Assembly (NCBI GenBank): GCA_963678675.1
Contig: OY783195.1
Location: forward strand, 26,275,385 to 26,339,384
Direction: 5' to 3'
Length of the DNA stretch: 64,000 bases
Source of the DNA: Xiphydria camelus
Taxonomy: Eukaryota > Arthropoda > Insecta > Hymenoptera > Xiphydriidae
Shown: positions 43,333 through 56,682 of the stretch, one piece after another
Position numbering within the stretch: position 1 is the stretch's first letter
Layout: every line of letters starts with the position of its first letter
Made by a program: the position numbers and the translations under genes
The notes under the pieces: generated by a model
Told to the model about the DNA's origin: nothing
Databases searched by the model: none
Seen by the model: only the letters and a program-made list of their open reading frames with translations

Positions 43333-46106
43333 ATGATCGCCCGGGGGAAATTCTGGTGGAGAATTCTCTACGCGGGAGACGCGAAGGGTGTAAGTCGATC
43401 GTTTCGTCAAAATTAATTCGGCCGTTATTCGCGCCGAGTTGCGATATAGACGAAGTTGTCGACCGAAAGGGGACAAAAAAACGGAGCGTCGCAGTGTGCC
43501 CAATCTTTCGTACATGTTCGATAAGGCGGGAAGTATCTTCCGGTGGTATCTCTCGGGGCCCCTGAATTTCTCACAGCTTCGCCTTTATTGCACCTTCGGA
43601 TGCGTTAATCTTCCGTCCGAGTCAGCGGTGAAAACTCGTCCACCGATAACACGACAGCAGTGTTGACAAAGGGAAAAGACGCGCAATACACGCGTCACCC
43701 CGCGAAATCGTATTTTCTTCCGTCAATTTCGCGTCCGGAGTATTTCGGTCCTTGGCTCGCGGCCCGAGCGTAGTGGATACCTGTGTATATCCACTATTTC
43801 ATACATACGTATAGAAAGTCACGCCCACGTTTTTGTCTCGAGGCGCCAAATGCCGTCGTTCGCCGGCACAAGTTCAAGTCGCGCGGAAATAAGCGAATCG
43901 ATATTGGCGCGGAGGTCGATATCCCGCGGCTCCAGGCTCGTGGACTTAATTGAATTTCTTTGTCGACACCCCCCCCGGTCGCCGCGCTGACGGGACCTTC
44001 GTACTCTCCCCCAGATCCTCGCCGGACTGGCGGTTCACACGGGCCAGATATCCGTGGGACTCTCTCAAGGATTCAGCGCCGTCCTCGTGCCGAAACTCTT
44101 GGAGTCCGAATTCGCCACGATTTCCGAGGCGTCCTGGACCGCCGCGCTCGGAGTCATTTCCAATCCGATCGGCGCGCTGCTGGCCGGTCTCGTCGCCGAG
44201 TTTTGCGGTAGGAGATCGGCCGTGGCGCTCGCCACCTTTCCCCACTTCATGGGGTGGCTCCTCATCGCCCTGTCGACGAACGTGCCGATGCTGTACGTCG
44301 GTAGATTCGTCAGCGGCCTCGGCACGGGAATGGCGAACGGATTGTACCTCTACGTCAGCGAAGTATGCCGGCGTTGCTTCTCTTCGAGTTTGTCGACGTT
44401 GTTCGGGGGGAGGAAATTTGACCGATCATTTCACCCAGGCCGCGGCTCCTCATCAGAGAGGCTGGCTGGCGAGCTCGGGTCCGGCGCTGGTCTCCTTCGG
44501 CGTCCTCATGGTCTACACACTGGGGACCGTCACGTCGTGGCAGAGGACTGCGGCTATCAGCATCGGTCCCGCTATTCTCTCCTTGGCTCTGTGTCGGTAA
44601 GAATTACGGGGTGGGGGTGGGTGGGGAGGGGGGGGGGGGGGTGAAACGCGAGGAAGCCGGGATTCGTTTGGCGATGTTATCGAGATTGCTGCTGTTTACC
44701 GTCTTCGCGACGTCCCGAGAGGGTTGAATTCAATTAAATGCAGATGAGGAGAACGATCGCGTCTCGTAGACGAAGACCTCTTCCGAGTGTCGAGAGAAAT
44801 ATCTTCCCAACGCAGGCTCATTCCCGAGTCGCCGTCGTGGCTGGCAGCCAAGGGTCGCCTCGAAGAAGCCAAGGAAGCGCTGCTCTGGCTGCGCGGCCCC
44901 GGCACGACCACGGAGCTGGAGCACCGCGAGCTGTGCGCGACGAACGTTCAGCAGGTGGAGAAGAAGAAGACCAGCCTCTTCAAGGCGCTCCACGAGCCGA
45001 GCGTCTGGAAGCCGTTCCTCGTCCTCTTCGCCTTCTTCGCCCTGCAACAGCTCTGCGGTATTTACATCGTGCTGTTCTACGCCGTCACCGTGCTCGAGGA
45101 CATCGGCGTCACCATCGACACGTACGTCGGCAGCGTCGGCATAGGCGCCGTCAGGTTGTTCGCCGCGATCCTCGGCGCCGGACTGGCCAGGGTGCTCGGT
45201 CGTAGGACCCTGGCGTGCATCAGCGGCTTGGGGATGGCCGTCTCGGCCGGAGGCGTCGCCATGTCCATCAGGTCAGTTTCCATACAGCATCTCAAACCTT
45301 CGGATACGTTGCGGGGAGCTTTCTGCAATATTGCAAAGCAGCGGATACATCGCGGAAACGTATCTGCGACCCGTATTGAAAAACTGACATATAGATTCTC
45401 GTGGATTCTGACAGGAAACTCGGAATCTGTGAAAATAATTCGCAGGAATTCTTAACGCATCGCTCTCGCGTCTGACGAACGCGACCCCGAACGAAACGAC
45501 TCTCGTTTCAGGATCGCCTCGCCCTCGTGGGTGCCGCTGATGTGCGTCGCCTGTCACGTGGGCTTCTCGATGATCGGTTACCTGACCCTGCCGTGGGTGA
45601 TGACGTCCGAGCTCTACCCGCTGAGATTCCGAGGCGCTCTGAGCGGCTTAACGACGGGTTTCGCTCAGCTAATGACATTCGCGGCCATTAAGGTCTACCC
45701 CGACGTCAGCACGACCGTGGGCCTGCAAGCGACCATGTGGGCCTTCAGCGGGGCGAGTTTCCTCGGGGCGGTCTTCGCGCTGACCATCCTCCCGGAGACC
45801 CGAGGACGCAGCCTCGACGAAATCGAGAGGAGGTTCTCGAACGGCGCCAAAGACCTCGTCGACGAGGAATCGCCGGCCAAGACGGCGCCGGTGCATCAGA
45901 AGAAGGTCGCCGGCCAATCCGAGGAGAAGCTGTCGGACGCGACGCTGCCCACGATATCGCAGTGGACGAACGTCTACGTCTACGACAATCTGGGCCTCGA
46001 CGTGTCCTCGGAGAATCCTCGGAAGGTCGCCGACACCACCGAAAGGAAGAGCAGTAGAGACCATGAAGACAAGAATTTCGCTTCCGTCGAGCAGGTTTAC
46101 CTTTAA
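43333..46106 (+). CDS. Facilitated trehalose/sugar transporter Tret1-like (MFS, SLC2 family)
   Basis: Twelve-helix plasma-membrane sugar porter; insect members move trehalose or hexoses. Exons: 43333-43389, 44015-44362, 44439-44596, 44816-45271, 45512-46106; phases close to 537 aa. The short first coding exon (MIARGKFWWRILYAGDAKG) has a strong donor GGT|GTAAGT and lies in an exon starting at 43300 after a TTTTTCAG acceptor, so a non-coding exon lies upstream. Signatures: EFCGRRS after helix 2 (GxxxD/ExxGRR), YVGRFVSGLGTG, PESPSWL before the central loop, ALQQLCGIYIVLFYA in helix 7, LGRRTL, and PETRGRSLDEIE after helix 12. The C-terminal tail is about 90 residues, long and charged. Substrate not determinable from sequence. 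Confidence 0.9.
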
Positions 46107-46498
46107 GGAGAAAATTCTGCTCTGATGCGGGATGTTTTGCTCTCGTACGGGTGGAACCGCGATTCGAGACGATAGGTGCGTATGAAGCTGCTCGGGAGGA
46201 AGAAGAACAACAGGAGGAAGACGGGTAGGTTCGTATCGAACGCCCTGTTGACTTTGAAAGCCGCCGCATTTTGCGCGGCAGAATCCATGCCACCGACGAC
46301 GAGCGTCTTCCTCCCTTGAAGAGGAAGTCTCGTCCAAAGAGGGTGGCGCTTCGCCTTCCACGAGGGAACTTTAGGATGCGACGTGAAGGGAAGAGTTTTG
46401 AAAGATCTCGAACGAGGGTTTTCACAATTAGCCTTGGAAAGGCCATCGAGAGAGGTGATCGCTCTCTGCTTCAATCAACTCCAGACCGGCGACACTGA

Positions 46499-46504
46499 AA
46501 TAAA
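46499..46504 (+). terminator. Polyadenylation signal candidate for the transporter
   Basis: AATAAA, 393 nt after the transporter stop codon; another lies near 46835. Confidence 0.45.
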
Positions 46505-46509
46505 TGACC

Positions 46510-49500
46510 GTCGCTATTGCGTCGGCTAATGATTCGGTCTTCCGCCGATTGCGGCGGTTTCTCGCGGAATATTCGCTCCAGCGGTCGGCTGATTGCCTAC
46601 TTCTTTTTTTTAAGGAAACTCCATTTACATTTTACGACCACGACCGACCGGCCCGACTTTTCCTTCTCTCCTGTTCGCATTACAAGAGTTCCTCGACATT
46701 GGAAGACCGTGTTCGATTGTTCGCAAAGCGCGCACCAAGCCGAATGCAATGGAGAGTTTGGGCAAATCTCATCCTTTAGAAGCGCTTGGTATTTCCATGT
46801 ATATAAAAAGCCGCTATTTTAAAGAGGAGGAGAAATAAAGAGAACCCTCATCTCTCTTGTACGATGACGACGTCCACCGCGAGGTTCCGCGCAGCTCTCG
46901 AGGTCTATCGGAAACATATCAGTATTACAATATAGGATAAGAAAGGTATATGATGCCTCTTTAAAGTATCTTATTACATGTACGAATTGTTACGTATTCT
47001 TCTTATAAAGCTGATTTTAGGTTTTATAATTTTCATTGGCACGCTAACGTAGTCGTGCACGAGTACGCGACGCACTCGACGTCCACACTAACGACGGACT
47101 CGAGTGAAATTTATCCGTTCGACGGACTTATATCGCGTCGACGCGGACACTGTAAATATTCTTTGTACAATGGCAAATTAGTTTTAGTTCATCGGGGAAA
47201 TTTCGCAAAGGACCTCCCCGATTACGTAGACGCTACGTAACGCCTTCCGAAATATGTGATAATTGCCGAAATGGCGTGATGAAACTCCGCGCTGAAACGA
47301 GAAATTAAACGGATCTCTGTTGCAGTAAAACGTAAAGTGCTTCGTGTCGTTAACAGCTGAGTAATCCTTTTTCCGTTAACGTTCATATCGCGAGAACATT
47401 CGTGCCAAACGGTACCAATGACACCAATGAATCACTTCCTCGGTGTGATTAGACGATGGGGTAAATTAGATTCTGGGCGATCAGAAATCCGAGAGACAGC
47501 CAAAAACAATGCATATTCGATTTTATAGTTGACGATGGAAGGATATACGTAGTTAGGTCGAATTGAAAAGCGGGTACAAGTTGTAGAAAAACTGTGAGTA
47601 GCAATTTATTATTTTTTTCATTAACAGTCATTTTTACTTAAAAGAACGCGCATATGTAACGCGCTGTTATTTTTACATAATTGCATTAATTGCCGAGTAG
47701 GTTGTCGCGTAATTTGCTCGATTCGCCAACACTCGCTCGTCTGTTCGCACTGAGCATAATTATGCTACACCCTGTACATACGTATGATACGTATCAAAAA
47801 AAAAGATCAAGATAGAGCGAGAGAGAGAGGGGGAGAGAGCGAGAGAGAGAGGAAGAGAGAGAGAGAGAGAGAGAAATCAACAGCAAAACCCGTAATCCTA
47901 GTACGCGAGTCGTCTCTTATCGAGAAATACTACGGAGTCGATTCCTAACGAAATCGATCGGCAAGTGACGAACCCACGCCAAGTCTCGCCCACGCGAAGT
48001 TTTTCGTTAATTCGGCCTAGAAAGATTTTACTAGCTCCGCCTGTTCGCACCGTATTACGTTTGCTATCTCGGAGAACTCGCGAACTGAACCGTACCGCTG
48101 CGGATCTCTCCTTTCCACGCATTTTTGGAACGATACAAAAGTGCCACCCGGGATGTAGAGATCGCTCGAATTAATCACAAATCGAATTGGCACGAGAAAC
48201 AAATAAGAGGCTCTAGCGATAAGGATACCAACATCAAATTCCAGGGCATACGCAATCGCTCCTTCCACAGTCTCACGGCTAACTAACGCTCTCGAAGAAT
48301 TCTTGCCAGTCTTTCACACTTTCAAAATTCATTCAGCGGGCGCGATTCGAACATCGTCGCGATGTTGCATCTAAGAAAATAGCTCTCCGTTCGTATCATT
48401 GGTATCTTTTTCCTTGGTCGATACATGATTATTTACAGCAGCGCTCGAGCCGCGGTAGGTATTTACAATTACGTACGAATACTCGATAAAGACTTTCTTG
48501 GTGAGTAGAAAAAGAAACTGATCGCTCTATCCTCGAGTGACGCGTTCGCCGGCTCCGGGATCCTTGTTATATCGACTGTACGCGTGTCCCATTATCGCGT
48601 GTAACGTATATTACTACTTCTATTAGCGCGAAACTCCGCATCGAGTCTTGCGACGGAAAATTACGCGTAAATACTAAAAATTGCACTCGCCACGTAATCA
48701 CGAAGAGCCGACTTGCAGGTGTGTGAAACAAAAATTACTTACTTATGTACAAGCTAACGCTCGAGATTCGCGCGAGTTCATTCAGTCAAACGGAATTGCA
48801 ATGACGCGAAGCGAATAACATCAGAAGATGTTAGACACGCCGTAAAGTTAATAAATGCAATTGATTGAAGCAAGGCTGGGTAACGTGGCTTCGGGGAGAC
48901 GAAAAGTTTCTTTAGTTAGCTACAAGTTCGTCTTTGTGCGTTACGGAAAACGAAGTACGAGTACGGAAAAGGAGGCTGCAATTCGTTAGCGCGAGTGGGC
49001 AAAGAGAGAATTTCACTTCCCGAAGGATCACGTAACCCAGCACTGAATTAAAAAATAACTGTAACAATAATACGTATTGCAAACGCCTTTACAGAGACCT
49101 CTCTCTGTATAACAAATAGCAATCGCGAGTCAATCGTCTTTACGATCGTACGATCGTCCACAGTTGCGACTCGTGCGGAGCTATTATTAGCCGAATGCCA
49201 TTTAATTTCATGGCAAAAAAGTTGCATTGTTCTATTTGTAGAATAAGAAATTAGAGAGTAAATGGTGGACTCCACTTTGCTCTGCTCATGGCATTTTTAG
49301 ACGCGACAAGAGCTGAATTCCTTTTGCGCCGTATCTCGGCTTGTTTTCAGCAACAGTTGGTATAAAAAGAACGTATCTATTTTAAACCGAACGCAAACCA
49401 CACTATAGTAACGGTTCGTCTTTGCAAATATACCTCCTAAATATTATAATACATGTATACCTTTACACCTAATTGGCTCCAATATCGATAGAAAAAGAAA

Positions 49501-50469
49501 GAACACAATATATACATCACTGATGTAGACGATACATAACGTTTCTTGAGGTCGGTCGCTTTTGCTTTTCTTTCGAGTATTGACGATATCAATACCACCA
49601 GTCGACATTTCAACTATTGATGCGACGATATTGCAAATTGTATTGATCATATCGTTCTTCTAGTTAAGATATAATAAGAGGGGATACGGAATAGTTGAGT
49701 TGATATAATTACAATTTTGTATTTTGTCTAGTTATTACTGATAATTGCACTAATGCATCGCGGTAAACAGAACAGGCGCGTTTCCTTCGCCTCGCTGCGA
49801 TAAAAACAAATTGAGTATTCTCTCTGAGTTACAGACGAATCTTCGGTAACTATAAGCCTATTCACATGATAGAACAAATTACGCCGACTGATTTCGCGAA
49901 ACACGGACCCATTATACGACTCTTTTTGTCTACTTTTTTCCCCACGATTGCCTTACTCCGATTTAATTACAGAAGATTCAACTATAAGTGAAAAAAAATT
50001 AATCGCCTGCCCGGGATGTAAAGCTTTTCGGTACTTCAGGCATTTGTGGTTCAATTAATCGCGCTATCTACGCTCGTCGGTAACCGTCTTCGGCAGCGCT
50101 AGAACTAATCGTCTCTAGAAAAATTGTTAACTCTGTAAAGACTCGTGTCGTATTGTCGAGATTGCAATTCGATATACACTAATCGAGGGAGGGTGGCTAA
50201 GCTAGCGGAATTGACTCGATCGCCACTCCATCGTCGACTATTTCGAAGAGAGACAAGCGTTCGTCCCTCGGATTTTCGCGTATTTATCCAAAAACGAAAC
50301 GTCCTGCGAATTTGATTAACGAATACCCTAACTACGTTCGACGGCGCTACACTAAAACCGAGAAAAGCCAACAGCTCGTCCAGAGGACTCTAGCGGCGTC
50401 AACGTTGCCGCGCGTCGAATTAACACTTATATTTTGAAACGCTTGACACTCTAAGCGTGACACCTGCCG
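46510..50469. other. Intergenic between transporter and ankyrin gene
   Basis: No protein gene or repeat family recognised apart from the GA tract at 47812-47876. The part next to 50470 is the 3' side of the minus-strand ankyrin gene and probably includes its 3' UTR. Confidence 0.35.
47812..47876. repeat. (GA)n microsatellite, interrupted
   Basis: About 65 bp of GAGAGA with a few GGGG and AAG interruptions. Confidence 0.9.
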
Positions 50470-53400
50470 TCAGTAAAACTCAGAGTCTGAACTGTGCTGG
50501 GAATCGCCAGTTCTGCCGTTTAAGTACACCTCCGAGGTCTGTTGGATGGACTGCGATTGTTTCGCCGCCTCCCAATTTTGACCTGGAAGAGTTCGAGCGC
50601 GGCGACTCGCGATTAGAATCGGTCCGGCGATGAAGTACGAGGAAAAAATAGTCGCGCAAAAGTACTCACCGTGAGCAGCGAGAATGGTCGCCAAACAACG
50701 AGCTACGGCGGGATTCGGGGCACACGCGAGCGCGGGAGTCAGTCCTTCGGCATCCACGGCAACTACGCTCGCTCCGAGTTGCAGCAGGCGACGGGTGATC
50801 TGAAGAATGACAAGGATGCGTTGCGACGTCGTTGGATAACGTTTCGATACGCTGCTCCGGTCAGTGCAGCAACGAGGAGACTGAATACGGAAGGAAGAAG
50901 CTCCCGAAGAAGGACACATGTCATACAACTGATTGCCTACCGTTACGAGTCCGTTTCTCGCCGCCAAGTGCAATGGAGTTCTCTGCTGCTTATTCACCAT
51001 ATTGATAACGGACGTGCGCTGTTGCTGAGAATTATCCGTGCCAAAGCCGAGATTGTTGATGTGATCCAACAGAAACGAAGCGGCGGCGGACTGACGCCTT
51101 TGACAGGCCAAGTGCAGCGCCGTGTTTCCATTGGAATCAACCGCGCGGATATTCGCCTTCCATTCCAAGAGCAATTCTGAAAAATGAGTAAATCTTCGCT
51201 GAAGCATGACGGTCGACATAATGCCGCATCTTGTGGAAGCGCGCCTTCGTCCCAATCAATGAATAAAGAAATTGGAGGCTCACCTATGACGTTGCATTGA
51301 CCCGTGATCGCCGCGCTGAGCAACGGCGTTCGCCCGGTATAATCGGGCGCCTCGAGACCAGCCATGTCCGGACCGACGGCGCTCAAAATCAGACGAGCAC
51401 ATTCGACGGAACCCGCGCTCGCTGCCACGTGCAGCGGAAGACGCCCGCCGGGAGAATCGCGCGGCGCGGCCACCGCTTGCCCTCCGAATTTGTTGATCAG
51501 AAGCTCCAAACAGTGCGCCGACCCCTGGTACACCGCACAGTGAACGGCGGAGAATGGATTGCCTGTGAAAAGGGAAATTCGTGAGGATCTAATCGAAATA
51601 TCAAGAGAGCACGGCCATGCGAGAATACGACATTCACCTTCGAGCGAATCCACAACGTTCTGCTCCAACAGATATTCAACGCAGTTTGCGTTTCCGTCGT
51701 AACAGGCCCAGTGCAGCACCGTGCAGCCTTGTTCGTCCTTCAAAGTAGCTGCCTTGGGATCGGCTTTGACCAATGCGGCCAATGCTTCCAAGCTGGAGAG
51801 GGAAAAGCACGATTTTAAAATTCGACACGAACACAAAGCTTATGCGCCACGTAGATGAGAGAACCCTCACCGGCCACAAGCGGCCGCCAAGTGCAGCGGA
51901 GTCTTCCCGTAAATGTCCTGTGCGGCGACGCACGCGTTGTGCGCCAAGAGCAGCTCGACCAATTGATGATTGTGCTCCTGGACCACGGCGCGGAAGAGCG
52001 GCGTGTGCTTGTTCACGTCGGCCAGATTGCAATCGGCTCCAAACTTCAGCAATAAAGTCGCGCATTCGAGATTGCTGTTCGCCACTGCCAACGTCAGCGC
52101 GGTCCGTTGTTTCGCGTCCCGACGATCGACCACCGTGCGATCCTCGGTATTCTCCAGAAGCAGTAGCAGACAATCCGTGTGTCCGGCTGCGGCGGCACAA
52201 TGCACGGGAGTTCGTTTCGTGACGGAATCCTTGAAGAGACGTTGAACAAGTCGTTACGCTACCGATTCAGCGCGCCAGCTCATCAAGCGGAAGAAAAGTA
52301 GATGATTACCTGAACCGAGGCCAACGCTCCGTGCTTCAACAACAGCTGCACACACTGTTTGTGACCTTGATACGAAGCGAGATCCAACGGAGTCTTCCCG
52401 GTGTCTTCTTGAATGTTCGTACTGGGAAAGAGAGGCAGCAGTAACCTCAGAATCTCCGCGTGACCGTGGTACGCCTAAAGAAGTCGAGCAAATACGTTCA
52501 CAAGTTGACGATATCACAGACGAATGCAAGGGAAACGATATTCGATACCAATTGTGCAGCGATCGGCCGGTAATTCTACAGACTCACCGCAAGATGCAAC
52601 GGAGTGAGCGTAGGTTCGAGAGGATCATCCTCGGCGTTGCTCGAATTGGAGTTGGATGACACGGTCGCAGAGTTGCCTATCGGTGACGCTTGTAAAAGCG
52701 CCTCCAGGGCCGGCTGGTTGCCCCCGGCGACCGCGTAATGAATCGCGGTGAAACCACGTTTGTCCCGCAAACAAGGATCCGCTCTGTGCTTCAGCAAATA
52801 CTGCACGCATCTGAAACGATCGAATGAGAAGTTTCTCTTTGAAATGTTCTTCAGAAGGAACTAAACTCCTTGAAAGTTCTGAATGATACTGACTGCGCGC
52901 CGCTGTCCGTGGGGTTCGAAGCGGCTGCGGCGAGGTGCAAAGGCGACGCGTCGTTCAAGTCTTGAGCGTTGGAATCGCTTCCAAAGCCGACCAGGGTGAA
53001 GACGCAAAGATAGTGACCTTGGCTCGCGGCGTAATGAAGTGCTAGTCTGTTGTCATTGTCCGTCAGCCGAAAGTTCGCTCCGCTGGAGAGCAAGAGATCC
53101 AGGCAATCGACGGAACCCTGAGCACGTTTTAGAGCTTGTCATCGGTGTCCCGGTATTCGATAATGTAGGCCCGAGATTTTACAACGTTACTCTCTTACCT
53201 TAAAAGCTGCTAAATGTAACGGCGTGCGTCCTCCGATGTCCCTCGAGTCGATTCGGCGACTGTCGACTTGTAACAACTTCCTGCAAACCTGATCAAAATT
53301 TCGCGTTATCTTATCAGGACCGCATTTCTTACTGTAAATACTTTGTACGCATTTCCATCTACCTCTATGTGACCCCCTAGACAACTCAAGTGGAGCGGCG

Positions 53401-55248
53401 TCCGCTGCTCCGTATTACGCGATGCGGGAGACGCTCCGTACTCCAAGAGCGTCGTTGTCAAACATTCGTGACCGAACCTTCGCGAGAAACGAAACGAATT
53501 CATCAATGTTTAATGTTCAGTGTTTCCACGGACTGTTACTGGAAATACAACGTCACCTTATTCCCTGATTAGAACGTACCATGCGGCTATGTGAAGAGCG
53601 GTATTCCCATTTTTGTCCTTGATATCGGGATAAGCTCCGGCGTCCAAGAGGCTTTTCGAGCGGGTGAATCGTCGGTGAATCGCCGTCATGTGCAGCGGAG
53701 TGCGTCCATCCTCGGATTGGACATTTATACAAGCTCCGGCTCGAAGCAATGTTTCCAGACAATCGACGCTGAAAGTTCTGGCTGCAGCGATGTGAAGCGG
53801 CGTCTGGCCTCGGTAATTTATCGCTTCTGTTTGGGGGATAAAAATGATTAGCGCCTTTGCGCTTCTCGCGCGCAAAGAACCTTTACTGGAAGAACGCGGC
53901 TGCGGCGCGTCTGACGTTACCTATGTTCGCGCCGCAATTCAAAAGCTCCGTAACTACGTCGGCGTGCCCATTCAAGCAGGCGATGTGTAGCGGCGTATTC
54001 CCGTAGACGTTCTTCGCCTCGATGTCCGCCCTGGTTTCGATTAATATCCGCGCACATTCGACCTTCCCGGAAGCCGAGGCCGCGTGCAGCGGGGTGTATA
54101 ATTCGCGATCCTGACGAAGAAACAGAAAAGTGAGTCGAGCTTACGCGCATTTCCACTCGAACGATCAAAAGAGAGGGTGCCGATTTTTACCTTGAAGTCT
54201 ACGTCGGAACCTTTTTCAATGAGGAGTCTGACGATGCTGTCGTGGCCCATGTTGGCCGCGAAATGCAGAGCCCTTCTGTCTTTCTTGTCACGCACATGGA
54301 TCACGCAACCGTTTTGTGCCAGCAGCAATTCTACCATCTCCAAATGACCGTTAAAAGCGGCGTGATGTAAACTCGTCCTGCCGCCTCTGCAAGAATGGCG
54401 ATGTTTCAATTTTCCGGCGCGAGTAGAACTTTCGGCGATACGTCGTCTAATTAAATTACTCGCATACCTATCGGTCATGTTAATATTGGACACCAAAGGA
54501 ATCAAGAGCTCTGCGCACTGCACGGCGTTGTTCGCCGCGGCGACGTGCAGCGGCGTTTGCCAGCTGCGATCTCCGGTGTTCACGTCCGCTTTGTGCCTCA
54601 GCAGAACGTCCACGGCGTGAAAGTTGCTCGAACAGCAAGCCCTGTGCAATGGTCTCTGCCATTTCACATCTTTGCTGTTCACACGCGCTCCACCCAGCAG
54701 GAGAGTTTCCAGGATCGCTGGATCGCCTCTGCAAGAGAGACAGTGGATTTAGACGATGTAAGCCGTACTTCAAAAGGAAGGTCGATTCAAAGGCATATGA
54801 CGCAATTCAAGGGATGTACAGACCTGTAAGCAGCCGCGTGCAGGATGGTACGCTGCTCTGGATCCTGCCAATTGACGTCCTCCTGCCTCAACAGCAAGTT
54901 TCTCACTTCTTCGATGTCCCCTTGAAACACAGCTTGCAACAAGGGAGGCTGTCGTGACAAATTGAAAGCGAATACATTTCAATTGAGTGCATTCGCGGTG
55001 GCATGGTGGTCTTTTTGCGAAAAAAAAATGCATTCCCTCGATAAACTACGCGTCGCGAGAAATCGTTGAGAACTTTAAAATTGCGAACCGTCGAAACCGT
55101 TTATTTCGGAGCAACCAGCGAGTCAATTTTGACATTTTCCAAATCTAACCTAAAAGCGTGCTCCGAAAATGATTATTAATCGTGAAGAGCCGAAGCGAAA
55201 TACCTCGTTGCACAGCTGTTGCACGGTCGTTTTCGAAACTCTGTACAT
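50470..55248 (-). CDS. PP6 regulatory ankyrin repeat subunit (ANKRD28/44/52 orthologue), complete
   Basis: Scaffold that links the PP6 phosphatase and its SAPS subunits to substrates. Seventeen coding exons in transcription order: 55248-55204, 54948-54824, 54728-54468, 54386-54191, 54110-53921, 53826-53580, 53477-53363, 53288-53199, 53117-52894, 52810-52588, 52474-52310, 52229-51871, 51792-51638, 51562-51284, 51176-50941, 50799-50670, 50582-50470. All phases close to 1050 aa, close to about 1050 in vertebrates. After the short N-terminus (MYRVSKTTVQQLCNE), ankyrin units follow one another to the end, e.g. WQTPLHVAAANNAVQCAELL, NGNTALHIAAW, RTPLHLSCLGGH and GCTVLHWACYDGNANCVEYL, then TPALACAPNPAVARCLATIL. 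The tail ends SSDSEFY, like vertebrate DSDSETY. All donors are GT and all acceptors AG. Confidence 0.93.
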
Positions 55249-55259
55249 ATTGCAGGCGC

Positions 55260-56060
55260 GTCCGTGCGGGAGAGAAGACTCGGTAAAAATCAACAAATAA
55301 GTTTTCTCTTCTGAGACGGAACTGTCATCGGAGTTTTCGGTGCGATCTTCTCAGCGCTCTCCAGCACATCTTGGCTGTTTCTTTATTTGTACAGTTATTC
55401 TCCTACGGTTTTCGTTTATCGGATCGTCCGATAGATTTAGCGATGCGATAAAAAAATTTCCAAGAAAATTGTAGACAAAGAATATTCAAACTATTGTGAG
55501 CGAGTTGCTCTTTCAAACTAAAGAGGTGCAGTCGGGTGCATTCTAGGCCCGAGTTTGACTCCGGCGGTGCGCCGACAATGCCTTAATTTAATCGGAACGG
55601 CTTGACAAATGTGCTCTTGCCATTGTAATCGACTGGAATCTACCCTCGGGGATTCGAGTAATTTTTGCAATACTTTCGCACGAAAGAATCGCTCATACGT
55701 TTGTGCGCTTTTGCCTCCAGCAGCACGTTACCTGAACACGTCGTGCCGCACAGCGACACCTTCTCGTGCCCCGCTGCATTTCTCGATCGATCTTCGAGGT
55801 ATCGATCAAGCGTGCTCGATGTTCGATTCTCGTGAATTGAAGTTTCTCGTATTGTTCTTTGAATTTATTATGCGGTGATTCACGCGCCAGTTGTGAGGAA
55901 GATTTTTAGTCGAAATATCACCGAAGAGTTAATAATGAACGACCGAGAAATAGAACAGCACTTTTAACACTAAAAACGGGATGTGAATACAGACCCTTAT
56001 AGGTACACATTTTGTATTACCCTCAGATAACTTTTTGAAAATCGCTATCTTGTGTTATTT
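55260..56060. other. 5' flank of the ankyrin gene, nothing else recognised
   Basis: Should hold the 5' UTR and promoter of the minus-strand ankyrin gene, but no TATA or initiator stands out. The 90-codon plus frame at 55609-55878 has no motif. Confidence 0.35.
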
Positions 56061-56253
56061 CCCAGACAACACAATCCGAAATTCATCTTGAAGTCATCCG
56101 TAGGCAGTCTAAAGTCTTACTTTTTGCAAACTTAGATTTCATATTATCCAATAGATGACTGTTGGAAAACTCGAACTTTAAATTATCAAACAGTTAGACA
56201 CTAGACTGCCCACGGATGACTAAAAGCCACCTTTCTGGCTTGTGTTGTCCGGA
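56061..56253. mobile_element. CCCAGACA-family MITE, copy 2
   Basis: The ends CCCAGACAACACAATCC and GGCTTGTGTTGTCCGG, subterminal CATCCGTAGGCAGTCTA and the inverted TAGACTGCCCACGGATG. Best complete member of the family. Confidence 0.8.
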
Positions 56254-56682
56254 TTGGGAGGACAGGAGATATCACGTGCGGAATAACACCGCCGAGCGCA
56301 TAGCACAGATACGGATTTGCGCTTCAAATTATTTATTACAATTACATAATCATTCCTGACACCTGGTCAAAATTGTACTGCCAGCGTACGTGCGCAAAGA
56401 TATCAACTTATAACGATTACAATAATTATTACAGGACTGCACCGATCGCAGGACCTGTATACGCTCATATACATCGTTATCGGTTACCGTATCACGCTTA
56501 TCCAGGGTTCATTCTCAAATCCATCGCCGCTTCGTCGAATTCCAAATTCAATCAGCACTGGCTCCTCGACAACGTCGAAATACACGTTGGTGTATGTGTC
56601 GCGCGCTTGCGAAGTATACTTATGTCGCGTTTCGACGGGAGCGCGGCTGAACGAATTCGAGGATGCAACGAGCGGGGGGACA

